47,832 bases of DNA from NCBI GenBank assembly GCA_004376575.1, contig SOJN01000012.1, forward strand, positions 1-47,832. The letters are read 5' to 3'. The notes under the pieces are model-generated. The model ran no database searches. It saw nothing but the letters and a program-made list of their open reading frames with translations, and had not been told where the DNA came from. The position numbers and the translations under genes were made by a program. Shown piece after piece: positions 1 through 8,381 of this stretch; position 1 is the first letter of the stretch, and every line of letters starts with the position of its first letter. The DNA comes from a candidate division TA06 bacterium (lineage in GTDB: Bacteria; Hydrothermota; DG-26; E44-bin18).

Positions 1-33
1 ATTGAACGGGGAGTGGCGGTGAAGAGGGTGGGG
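1..33. repeat. Dispersed repeat fragment after guaA
   Basis: The first bases (ATTGAACGGGGAGTGGCG, then TGAAGAGGG) recur at 33743-33772 with one or two differences, so another repeat island probably begins just outside the window, 3' of guaA. Confidence 0.55.
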
Positions 34-1590
34 TTACTCCCACTCTATCGTGGCGGGGGGCTTTGTGGACACGTCATAGACGACGCGATTCACATTCTTC
101 ACTTCATTGATTATCCTGGTGGAGATTCTGGCAAGTACATCATGCGGAATCCTGAGCCAGTCGGCGGTCATGTAGTCCTCAGTGGTCACTGCACGCAGCG
201 CCACAACATTCTCATAAGTTCTTCCATCTCCCATGACACCAACGCTCTTGACTGGCAAGAGGACTGCAAAGGCCTGAGCGACCTTCTTCGACCTCAGGCC
301 TGACCTTTCAAGCTCCTCGAGGAAGATGGCATCTGCTTCCCTCAATATATCTAACCGATCCCTGGTTACCTCACCGACCGTCCGCACTGCGAGACCAGGA
401 CCCGGAAAGGGCTGCCTTTCAACAATCCCCTCCGGCAGACCAAGCTCCCTTCCCACCGCTCTAACTTCGTCCTTGAACAGGTCCTTTAGAGGCTCTATGA
501 GTTTCAGTCTCATAAGCTCAGGAAGACCTCCTACATTGTGGTGGGTCTTTATTGTCGACGATGGACCGTGGACTGAGCTAGACTCGATCCTGTCTGGATA
601 CAGCGTGCCCTGGGCCAGATAGTCTACCTTACCCAGCTTTTTCGCCTCTTGCTCAAATACCCTTATGAACCTCTCTCCTATTATCCTTCTCTTGTCCTCG
701 GGATCGGTGATAGATTTCAATCTGCTCAAGAAGCCTTTTTCATCGTCTACATATATAAGGTTCATTTTAAACTTGCTTTTGAATGTGGAAAGTACCTCTT
801 TCTCCTCCCCTTTTCTCAACAGCCCATTGTTCACGAAAATACACGTGAGCTGATCCCCAATCGCCTTGTGTATCAATGCCGCTGTTACTGCTGAATCCAC
901 GCCCCCAGAGAGGCCGCAAATAACTTGACCGGCACCAACCACCTGCCTGATGCTTTCAAGTGAATTCCTTAAGAAGGATTTCGGAGTCCACCCTCCTTCG
1001 CATCCACAAACGGAAAATAGAAAGTTCTTGATTATGTCGTTCCCTCTGGGAGTATGGACCACTTCCGGATGAAACTGAATCCCATATATCTTCCTATCCA
1101 GGTCGCCAATCGCAGCATAAAGCGAGTTGGTGCTGTGCGCCAGTTGTTCGAAACCAGCGGGAATCCCGGAAAGCCTGTCTCCATGACTCATCCATACTTG
1201 AATCTCTGGAGGTAGACCTTTGAAAAGCCTTGCTCTCTTGTCAATCAAAAGCTCAGCTCTTCCATACTCTCTCTGTACAGTGGCCGCCACCTTTCCTCCC
1301 AGGAGAGAGGCTATCACCTGCATACCATAGCAAATGCCCAGAACGGGTTTACCCATATCGAAGATGTGCTTGTTGGGAAGCGGGGAATTCTTGTCGTATA
1401 CGGAGGAAGGCCCCCCGGACATCACAAACCCTTTTATGTTCCCATCTTCTGTGCTGTCGATCTGGAAATCGAAAGGAACAATCTCACAGAAAACAGAAAA
1501 CCCTCTGATTCTTCTTGCTATGAGCTGGGTATACTGAGAGCCAAAGTCGAGTACGACTATCTTCTCTTCAACCATTGCCCGCTTGGTCAT
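34..1590 (-). CDS. guaA: GMP synthase (glutamine-hydrolysing)
   Basis: This cytosolic enzyme converts XMP, glutamine and ATP to GMP, the last step of guanine nucleotide synthesis. The 518 residues are the normal length. The N-terminal class I glutamine amidotransferase domain shows the nucleophile in GICYGMQ (Cys87) and the His/Glu pair in FHPEVVHT (His174, Glu176). The ATP pyrophosphatase domain has the PP-loop SGGVDS at 228-233, and the protein ends in the family signature TIEWE. The start at 1590 has GAAGGA nine bases upstream; a second ATG at 1575 is possible but poorly preceded. The first codons overlap the end of the HEAT-repeat gene by 23 bases, so the two are translationally coupled. 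It is the last gene of the long minus-strand run; no terminator is visible in the 33 bases that remain. Confidence 0.97.
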   Translation of the reverse strand: MTKRAMVEEKIVVLDFGSQYTQLIARRIRGFSVFCEIVPFDFQIDSTEDGNIKGFVMSGGPSSVYDKNSPLPNKHIFDMGKPVLGICYGMQVIASLLGGKVAATVQREYGRAELLIDKRARLFKGLPPEIQVWMSHGDRLSGIPAGFEQLAHSTNSLYAAIGDLDRKIYGIQFHPEVVHTPRGNDIIKNFLFSVCGCEGGWTPKSFLRNSLESIRQVVGAGQVICGLSGGVDSAVTAALIHKAIGDQLTCIFVNNGLLRKGEEKEVLSTFKSKFKMNLIYVDDEKGFLSRLKSITDPEDKRRIIGERFIRVFEQEAKKLGKVDYLAQGTLYPDRIESSSVHGPSSTIKTHHNVGGLPELMRLKLIEPLKDLFKDEVRAVGRELGLPEGIVERQPFPGPGLAVRTVGEVTRDRLDILREADAIFLEELERSGLRSKKVAQAFAVLLPVKSVGVMGDGRTYENVVALRAVTTEDYMTADWLRIPHDVLARISTRIINEVKNVNRVVYDVSTKPPATIEWE

Positions 1591-3859
1591 CAGTCTTCAT
1601 CCTTCTAAGGGCAGACTGAGCGGCAATCTGTACTGACCTGCTCTTGTCATCTACTGCTTTCTCAACTACCGACCTGGCAGCATCCCCCCCAATTTTGGCG
1701 AGCGCAAAGAGTGCATTGACTCTCACAGCATCGGGATACTTAGGCCTCCCCATAAAGGCAGTCTCTTCTATGAGTTTGGTCAGACCCTCGACTGCCGCCA
1801 CATGCCCCATCTGTCGCAGGCTCCCGCATATTGTTTTCTGAAGGTCCTCATCTTCCAATTGGAGGGCCATATCGCAAAGCGCAAGTGCTCCCTTCTCACC
1901 GGGAACCTTAGCCAGAAGCTTGATGACAGTGTCTCTCACTTTTGTGACCGGATCACCCAGCGCCTCTATTAAGATCCTTTCAGCTTCGGGATCCTTTGTC
2001 CTCGCGATTCCCTCAAGCGCAATCTCCCTTGTCAGTAGTTCCTTATCCTTGCTCAGCATCTCCAACACTTCAATCGCCCTTGGATCTTCAAACTCAGAAA
2101 GAATAGTTGCCACATCGCGCCTGATAAACCAGCTCTCGTCACGGGCTGCTTCAACAAGGTGCGGCATTGCATCGGCACCAATGTTTGTTATCAGGTCAAT
2201 CATCCTCCTTCTCAGGAGCTTGTCCTCAGCCTCACGGAATATCTCCATGACGAGTGGCATGGCTTCCTTGCCCATGTTCACAATTGCGTCTCTCACTTCC
2301 TTGTAGATGCCCGACTCCCATAACGCGGACAAAAGACTGATAAGAGCATCTGTGCCGCCAACCTTGCCCAAGGCCTGCACAGCCCTTTTCCTTTTCTGCT
2401 CCGATGAAATCTGCTCTGTGAATGTGGCCTGTATCTTCTCGGCTATATCGGTTCTCCCTGCCTCTCTCATCTTCCTGGCTATCTTCTCCAGAACAGACAC
2501 ATAAGCCAGGTATACTTCGAAACTGTCCTCCTTGTCCATTTTTCCTCTGAGGATCTTGATCGACTTTTCGGCAAGCAAGAACTTCTCTTTGTCGATGAGA
2601 CCTAGCAGCATCTCACCAAGGCTTTCGGCACCCCTCTTTCTCACGTCCGGCAAAGAATCGTCAAGCGTTTTCATAAAAGGTTCTATCATCAAGTCGATAT
2701 CTCTCCTCCCCAGAGTGCCTGATGCTTTTTGCTTCAGCTTTTCCAGAGAGTCTTTTGATGTGACAATTGCATCCTCCTCAACTATTCGCACAGTCCCCTC
2801 ACCACTGTCTCCCGCTAATAGTCTTCCCTGTAGCTTCTCCAGAAGGTCGTCCTTCCTGTCTTCTTGGATCGAGAGTGCATCCAGAAAAGCACGCGCCTCC
2901 TTGACTACGTCCTCGCTTTCAGTGGCACCTTTCTTGGCAGCCATTTCCATCATAAGGTCAATTATTTCAGAATCTGAGAGTGTTTGCAGGTTATTTCTTA
3001 TCATCTCGGCCATCTTCGATTCGAAAGTCTTCTTGTCTTCAAGCTTCGCTTCGATTGCCGGCTTCACTCCAGCTACAAACTTTGCAAACCACTTTGTGAA
3101 GTCTTTTCTCCTGTCATCCCCGTATAGAGACAGCATCTTGGATACAACCTTCTGCATGTTCGTAAAGGCAATCTCACCGTCGGTTCCACCACCAACACCA
3201 CCACCGGCACCACCAGCTTCCCCTCCACCAACACCACCACCGGCACCAGCCTTCCCTGAAAGAACAAGTTCTGCAATCATCTCAGGGCTTCCCCAAACTG
3301 AAGGGCCATCTACACTTAAAGACTGCATAAAAGAGTCCCAGTCAAATGTTCCCGAGCCAAAACCTGGACCGGTGTCACCACCTTTCCTCGACACAATACC
3401 GTATTCAACCTCATTCAACCCAACCCCCTTCACATCCGCATCCCTGAATGCCTCCGTTGCACCGCCAGCCTCCTGCAAACGGAGCTTATCCATGGCCAGA
3501 ACCTGGAACAGCCCCTGAAGGTCTATGGGCCTGACAGCCGGAGAAAATGAGATAGATCTGATGTCTGTCCTGGCCAGATCTCTGGACAACCCCTGTACAG
3601 CAGGGACTGATACTTTGTCCACCTTATACCCTTCTATCATAAGCGTATTCTCGAACAAGACCATAACAAGTTCTTTCCTTCCTTCCAGGGCCTGTATCAG
3701 AAGTTCGTGAGTCTCGCTCGTACTCTTAATCACAAAAGGGTGGCCAGCGGGATATGAACGCACATTCCTCAGAGAGCGAGCGAGATGCTTCACAATCTCC
3801 TTGACCAATCTTGCAAACTCCGGATCCTCTCCAGACTTTTCCCTCGTATCATCAAACAT
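1568..3859 (-). CDS. HEAT-repeat protein with Gly-rich linker
   Basis: A 763-residue protein of unknown function with no signal peptide or membrane segment. The first ~200 residues form a helical/mixed domain (around residues 15-130, including RSYPAGHPF) of a kind I associate with HEAT-repeat scaffold proteins in deltaproteobacteria-like genomes. A glycine-rich linker follows at about 202-228. The rest is alpha-helical, and from about residue 380 to the end it shows successive HEAT-type repeats of about 30 residues (for example around DPRAIEVLEML and DPEAERILIEAL). HEAT arrays usually bind proteins, so a scaffold role is inferred. AGGTGG lies seven bases before the ATG. The gene sits 26 bases after purH and overlaps guaA. 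Confidence 0.8.
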   Translation of the reverse strand: MFDDTREKSGEDPEFARLVKEIVKHLARSLRNVRSYPAGHPFVIKSTSETHELLIQALEGRKELVMVLFENTLMIEGYKVDKVSVPAVQGLSRDLARTDIRSISFSPAVRPIDLQGLFQVLAMDKLRLQEAGGATEAFRDADVKGVGLNEVEYGIVSRKGGDTGPGFGSGTFDWDSFMQSLSVDGPSVWGSPEMIAELVLSGKAGAGGGVGGGEAGGAGGGVGGGTDGEIAFTNMQKVVSKMLSLYGDDRRKDFTKWFAKFVAGVKPAIEAKLEDKKTFESKMAEMIRNNLQTLSDSEIIDLMMEMAAKKGATESEDVVKEARAFLDALSIQEDRKDDLLEKLQGRLLAGDSGEGTVRIVEEDAIVTSKDSLEKLKQKASGTLGRRDIDLMIEPFMKTLDDSLPDVRKRGAESLGEMLLGLIDKEKFLLAEKSIKILRGKMDKEDSFEVYLAYVSVLEKIARKMREAGRTDIAEKIQATFTEQISSEQKRKRAVQALGKVGGTDALISLLSALWESGIYKEVRDAIVNMGKEAMPLVMEIFREAEDKLLRRRMIDLITNIGADAMPHLVEAARDESWFIRRDVATILSEFEDPRAIEVLEMLSKDKELLTREIALEGIARTKDPEAERILIEALGDPVTKVRDTVIKLLAKVPGEKGALALCDMALQLEDEDLQKTICGSLRQMGHVAAVEGLTKLIEETAFMGRPKYPDAVRVNALFALAKIGGDAARSVVEKAVDDKSRSVQIAAQSALRRMKTDDQAGNG

Positions 3860-3885
3860 CTTAGACCACCTGAAATGTTGTTGGC

Positions 3886-5442
3886 CTAATGCCTAAAGTG
3901 CCTTCTCTTCGTAAATATCATCGCAATGTCATTCCTATTGCAAGCATCAATCACGTCTCTGTCCCTTATGGATCCCCCCGGCTGGATTATGACGGTTGCG
4001 CCGGCTTTAGCTGCTACCTCAACAGAGTCTGCGAAGGGGATAAAACCGTCCGAAGCCATGGCCGTCCCCACAGTGTAGGAGCCAACGCCCCTCGCTTTCT
4101 ACAGAGCCAGTTCAGCAGAATCCACACTACTCATCTGCCCCGCGCCTATTCCTATCGTTCTGTCCTGTGTACCGAATACTATTGAATTAGACTTAACATG
4201 CCTGACCACTTTCCATGCGAATGTGGCAGCCTCCATCTCCTTCTCATCAGGCTTTCTATGCGTCACAATCTCCCATGCACGAGCATTGTCTTCGTCATCA
4301 TCTGCGTCTTGAACCAAAAAACCTCCTTTGATTCTCTTGAAATCCAGACTTCTCGATGCGCTCCTGCCGCCCAGCGAAGGAAGCTCCATCACCCTCAAGT
4401 TCTTCCTTTTCTTGAGCTTCTCCAGAGCCGCACCATCGTACGAAGGTGCGATCAAGCATTCAACAAAAGTGCCGGCTATCTCCTCGGCCGCCTCCGCATC
4501 AACCTTTCTGTTGAGGCTTATTATCCCGCCGAAGGCAGACACAGGATCCGTGAGGTGGGCACGCCTGTAAGCGTCCACAGCACTCTCTCCGAAGGCGACT
4601 CCACAAGGGTTAGCATGTTTTACGACCGCACAGGCGGGTCTGTCAAACTCTGAAACGATGGCCACCGCAGCATCCATGTCCATGATGTTGTTGAAAGAAA
4701 GCTCTTTGCCCTGGATCTGCTTTGCAGAAGCCAGAGAGTATTCAGAAGAAAACTCCTCCCTGTAGAATGCTCCCCTTTGATGGGGGTTCTCCCCGTACCT
4801 TAAATCCTTTACCTTTTCAAATACCAGCCAGAGAGTCCTGGGGAACTCCATGTCCTTCTTTGACCCCTGTAAATACTTGTATATCGCTGAATCATAGACG
4901 GAGGCCAGTCTAAAAGCCCTCCTTGCGAACTCCAGCCTCATCTCATCAGATACGTCGCCGTCTCCTGTTATCTCCTTCAGGACGTCATCATATTGATTGG
5001 GGTCGGTCACCACCAGCACACCTTCATGATTCTTGGCAGCCGCCCTTATCATAGCGGGTCCGCCGATGTCCACATTCTCCATAGCCTCCTTCATCCCGCA
5101 CCCACCCGCCACCACCTCCGGAAAAGGATACAGGTTGCAGACCACCATGTCTATGGGCGAAATCTGATTTGCCGATAGCTCCTTTTCCTGCGACGGGTCG
5201 TCTCTTACTGCAAGTATTCCCCCGTGTATAACAGGATGGAGAGTTTTTACCCTCCCGCCCAGAATCTCCGGAAAGCCCGTGAGCGAGGAAACCTCCACAA
5301 CCTCAACCCCGGCATCCCCCAGGCACAACGCTGTGCCTCCGCTGGCTATTAGCTCAACGTTCAGGTCCGTGAGCCCTCGGGCGAAATCGGCTATCCCAGT
5401 CTTATCATAAACGCTTAGCAGCGCCCGCTTGATTGTCAACAA
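3886..5442 (-). CDS. purH: PurH (AICAR transformylase/IMP cyclohydrolase), interrupted by an in-frame TAG
   Basis: This bifunctional enzyme makes the last two steps to IMP, formylating AICAR with 10-formyl-THF and then closing the ring. The whole frame is 518 codons, the usual length. The N-terminal IMP cyclohydrolase domain (about 1-200) and the AICAR transformylase motif KHANPCG are intact. A TAG at 4099-4101 follows ...[15 protein letters not shown]. After it the same frame continues with [29 protein letters not shown] and the family ending RHFRH to a terminal TAG at 3886. The last 71 residues are thus well conserved yet cut off if the amber codon stops translation; they belong to the transformylase domain. 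Point mutation, sequencing error and readthrough are all possible. The start is TTG at 5442 or 5439; GGGAGG is best spaced for 5439. Confidence 0.85.
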
Positions 5443-5471
5443 AACCTCCCATCTACTCAGAAACCCAAAGT

Positions 5472-6689
5472 CTATGCACCAAATTTATCTAACTTGCCTG
5501 CATGGGCAAGCATCAACCCCATCCCATATTTGGCCTCAAACACGCCCAGGCATCCTCTGGCACATTCCCCCTCTGTGAACCTGTCGGCAGAATCGATCCT
5601 CGCACCTATTGATTTTATCATAAATGGGTTGGGATGCCATGAATGTTTTTTCATGGAAGCAGGGGTCGAGTGATCACCTGTGACCACAAAAACATCGGGC
5701 TTCAGCTCTAATATTCTATCCACAGCTCCGTCAGCCTCTTCGATGAAACCTACCTTCTTTTCGAAGTCCCCATCCTCTCCGGCCATGTCCGTCAATTTAT
5801 AATGTATGTAGAAGAAGTCGTAGCGGCCAAATAACTCCTCCAGCGCCGTCACCTGGCTTCCCCAGGTGCTTTCGCACCCGATTATATCCATACCGACGAT
5901 ATTAGCAATACCTTTATACATCGGGTAGGTGGCAATAACGGCAGGTCTTAAATGGTAAAGATCTCCGAGCGTGGGTATCTCAGGCCTGCCCGAAAACCCT
6001 CTCAGGATGATGCCCGTCGCTTCCTTCTCCCCGGTCAGGACATCCAGAACAGTCTCCATCAGGGAGTTCACAACGCGTGCGGTCATTTCGCCCTCCGGGT
6101 CAGAAGCGGTACACTCTGCATAGTGCTTCATCTCCTCATGAGGGTCAGTATCGAACAACTTAGAACTCAGGCCCTTGCCCGTAAGTATGAGGACAAACCT
6201 GTGTTCCTTTCCAGGAACAAATTCAACGCCCACCCCGTCCACTTCCCCTATCCTCTCGTTCAGGTGCGCGCACAGCCTTGCATTCTCCTCGGTCCTGAGT
6301 CTCCCAGCCCTTCGGTCTCTTACCACCCCGTCCCCGTCTATCTTGCAGAAGTTTCCTCTTGCGCCGATCTGTTGATCTGACAGGGTCTTTCCCACACCGT
6401 ACACCTCGAGCGCACCCCTGCTGATTTCAAAGACCAATGGGTCGTAGCCAAAAAGAGCGAGATGGGCCGGCCCACTCCCTGGTGTAATTCCAGGCAGGAC
6501 TGGAACGGATAGGCCGCATGACGCACCACACGCCAAGCTGTCCAGATTCGGAGTCCTGGCAGCCTCCAGCTCAGTCTTCCCGTCCTTGGCCAGCCCGCCT
6601 ACCCCATCAAGGACGAGAAGGACAATCCTGGAACTGCTCTTCCTTGCCAGCGAAGATAACAGATTCAAGTAGGCGCTCTTAGATGGCAA
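5472..6689 (-). CDS. apgM: Archaeal-type 2,3-bisphosphoglycerate-independent phosphoglycerate mutase
   Basis: This enzyme interconverts 3- and 2-phosphoglycerate in glycolysis and gluconeogenesis. It belongs to the ApgM branch of the alkaline phosphatase superfamily, which is about 400 residues long (405 here) and distinct from GpmI (about 510). Visible family features are LLVLDGVGG near the N terminus (metal-binding Asp28), ARTPNLD, the phospho-acceptor serine in TPGSGPAHLALFGYDP (Ser72), and the metal site VTGDHSTP followed by HSWHPNPF. The start is TTG at 6689, with AAGGGA upstream; it overlaps the stop of the PHP gene by 11 bases. The gene is co-transcribed with purH, 30 bases downstream. 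No gpmI or gpmA is seen in the window. Confidence 0.93.
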   Translation of the reverse strand: MPSKSAYLNLLSSLARKSSSRIVLLVLDGVGGLAKDGKTELEAARTPNLDSLACGASCGLSVPVLPGITPGSGPAHLALFGYDPLVFEISRGALEVYGVGKTLSDQQIGARGNFCKIDGDGVVRDRRAGRLRTEENARLCAHLNERIGEVDGVGVEFVPGKEHRFVLILTGKGLSSKLFDTDPHEEMKHYAECTASDPEGEMTARVVNSLMETVLDVLTGEKEATGIILRGFSGRPEIPTLGDLYHLRPAVIATYPMYKGIANIVGMDIIGCESTWGSQVTALEELFGRYDFFYIHYKLTDMAGEDGDFEKKVGFIEEADGAVDRILELKPDVFVVTGDHSTPASMKKHSWHPNPFMIKSIGARIDSADRFTEGECARGCLGVFEAKYGMGLMLAHAGKLDKFGA

Positions 6690-7524
6690 CGATATTTTCC
6701 CTTGCTGACTTCAACTCTTCGAGTATCTTATACGGAACTTTAACTTTTCCGAGAAGTGGCCCATTCTGCCTTTCACCATGGCAGTCGGAGCCACCAGTCA
6801 TGATCAGATCATAGGATTTGGCTATTCTGGCAAGCCTCGTTGAAGTTGAGGAATCATGCTTCGAATGCCAGACCTCTATGCCTTCCAGCCCCTGCCTGAC
6901 AAACTCAGGTATGATCTCATCCCTGCCCACCGTTCCCGGATGGGCAAAGACGGGGATGGCGTCCACAGACTTCAGAAGGTCGAAGGCCTCTCTTGGGCTC
7001 ATCTCCATCTTGGGAACATATGCAGGTGAATGGTAGCCGATGTATCGGACAAAAGCCTCGCCGAAATTCTTGACGTAGCCGTTCTTCACCAGGACCTCGG
7101 CAATATGAGGGCGGCCAACTGCACCACCGCTGGCCAGATGTTCGACCTCAGCCATACTAAGCTCTACTCCCAAACCCTTTAGCTTCTTCACCATCTTTAC
7201 AGCGCGGTTGAATCTCTCCTCCCGAACCCTGGATAGCATTTCGAGAAGGCCTGTGTCCGTGTAGTCCACATAGTATCCCAGAATGTGAATATCGAGTTCA
7301 TAGGCCGTGCAACTGAGCTCCACAGCAGGGACCACCTCAATCTCTTTCTCAGCCGCAGCACTCACCGCCTCCTCAATCCCAAGGGTCGAGTCGTGGTCTG
7401 CTATTCCAACAGCCGAGAGCCCCGCGGCCTCCGCTTTCTCTACGACCTGGGCAGGGGTGAAGGTTCCGTCGGAATAGGTGGTATGAACATGCAGGTCAAC
7501 GTATTTTCTGTGCATGAGCTGCAC
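6679..7524 (-). CDS. PHP-domain phosphoesterase (YciV/RNase AM-like)
   Basis: A 281-residue metal-dependent phosphoesterase of the PHP family. The metal-binding motifs are plain: DLHVHTTYSDG near the N terminus, ADHDS around residue 43, an E in PAVELSC, FAHPGT around residue 193, and GSDCHG near the C terminus. The closest known family members hydrolyse 3',5'-bisphosphonucleotides or trim RNA 5' ends; which of these applies cannot be told from sequence. The start is GTG at 7524, or ATG at 7515 in the same frame (MHRKYVDLHVHT); neither has a strong Shine-Dalgarno. It begins 15 bases after the ExeA-like ATPase stop and runs into apgM, so it is inside the operon. Confidence 0.88.
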   Translation of the reverse strand: MQLMHRKYVDLHVHTTYSDGTFTPAQVVEKAEAAGLSAVGIADHDSTLGIEEAVSAAAEKEIEVVPAVELSCTAYELDIHILGYYVDYTDTGLLEMLSRVREERFNRAVKMVKKLKGLGVELSMAEVEHLASGGAVGRPHIAEVLVKNGYVKNFGEAFVRYIGYHSPAYVPKMEMSPREAFDLLKSVDAIPVFAHPGTVGRDEIIPEFVRQGLEGIEVWHSKHDSSTSTRLARIAKSYDLIMTGGSDCHGERQNGPLLGKVKVPYKILEELKSARENIVAI

Positions 7525-7539
7525 TTTCTCTTCGACTTC

Positions 7540-8358
7540 TCAGGTTGTCATCCCCAGATCTTCGGCTGCCTCCTCAATCATTGACTCATCTATAGTCTCC
7601 CTCTTCAGGAGAAATCCTTCCAGAAGAACATTGTCGCACAGGAAGTTTATCAGACGCGGCTTTCCCTTAGAGTAATGGTGGACCAGCTCAATAGCCTCAT
7701 CACTGAATATGTTATTCTCGGCACCAGCAACGTTGACCCTGTATCTTATGTACTCCTTGGTCGACTCAACCGACAGGGGATGAAGATGGCACCTCATCCC
7801 TATTCTCTGAAACAGGGGTTCGTCGAGTCTCAGACGACCCTCCATCTCAGGCAGGCCAAATAGAATAAACGTGATGAGATGTCCTTCGGCATACTCGATA
7901 TTCAGCAGGCCACGCAATTCCTCCATTATGTCTTTGGTCTGAAGCATGTTCGCCTCGTCAATCAACACAACAGCCTTCTTGTTCTGGTCACTTATCTCAA
8001 CCAGTCTCTTGTAGAGTTGTGCAATTATATCTACTCTCCCGACCTCTCCGGGTTCCACCCCAAACTGCATAGCTATTTTTCTCAAAAGCCAGATGGGAGT
8101 GATTTCCGAGTGAATGATGATCAGCAGAGCCGTCTCGTAGTCCCTTTGCGATGAGAAGAGCCCAAGCATCCTTCTGGCTAGAGTCGTTTTTCCTGTACCT
8201 ATGTCTCCGGTTAGAATGGCAAGACCTCTCATCGTTTCCGCAGCATAGCTGAGCTTTATGATAGCTTTGGAGTGCTGCGGGCTGTCGTAGTAAAACCTGT
8301 CGTCATGTGTGTCGGAGAAAGGCTGTTCATTTAGGCCATAAAACTGAGTATAGTCCAT
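7540..8358 (-). CDS. ExeA/GspA-like AAA ATPase
   Basis: A 272-residue ATPase of the ExeA type, starting MDYTQFYGLNEQPF, the usual opening of this family. Walker A is GDIGTGKTT (about 51-59) and Walker B is VVLIDEA (about 130-136). The arginine-rich C-terminal helical part is present. ExeA proteins help place type II secretion or pilus secretins; in many genomes similar ATPases accompany pilus or transposition genes. No secretin or peptidoglycan-binding domain is encoded next to it here, so the partner is unknown. The ATG at 8358 is preferred over the GTG at 8364 because GAAGGTGG is well spaced only for the former. It follows the TPR gene by 23 bases. Confidence 0.85.
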   Translation of the reverse strand: MDYTQFYGLNEQPFSDTHDDRFYYDSPQHSKAIIKLSYAAETMRGLAILTGDIGTGKTTLARRMLGLFSSQRDYETALLIIIHSEITPIWLLRKIAMQFGVEPGEVGRVDIIAQLYKRLVEISDQNKKAVVLIDEANMLQTKDIMEELRGLLNIEYAEGHLITFILFGLPEMEGRLRLDEPLFQRIGMRCHLHPLSVESTKEYIRYRVNVAGAENNIFSDEAIELVHHYSKGKPRLINFLCDNVLLEGFLLKRETIDESMIEEAAEDLGMTT

Positions 8359-8381
8359 GCTCACCCACCTTCAAAAGGCTC

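Noticed and set aside
2532-3518. Plus-strand frame of 328 codons opposite the HEAT-repeat gene
   Set aside because: Ser/Pro-rich shadow translation of an alpha-helical coding sequence; no start signal.
3886-5442. Genome-wide reassignment of TAG as a sense codon
   Set aside because: purH itself, thiC, hutU and apgM end with TAG at family-correct C termini, so TAG is read as stop.
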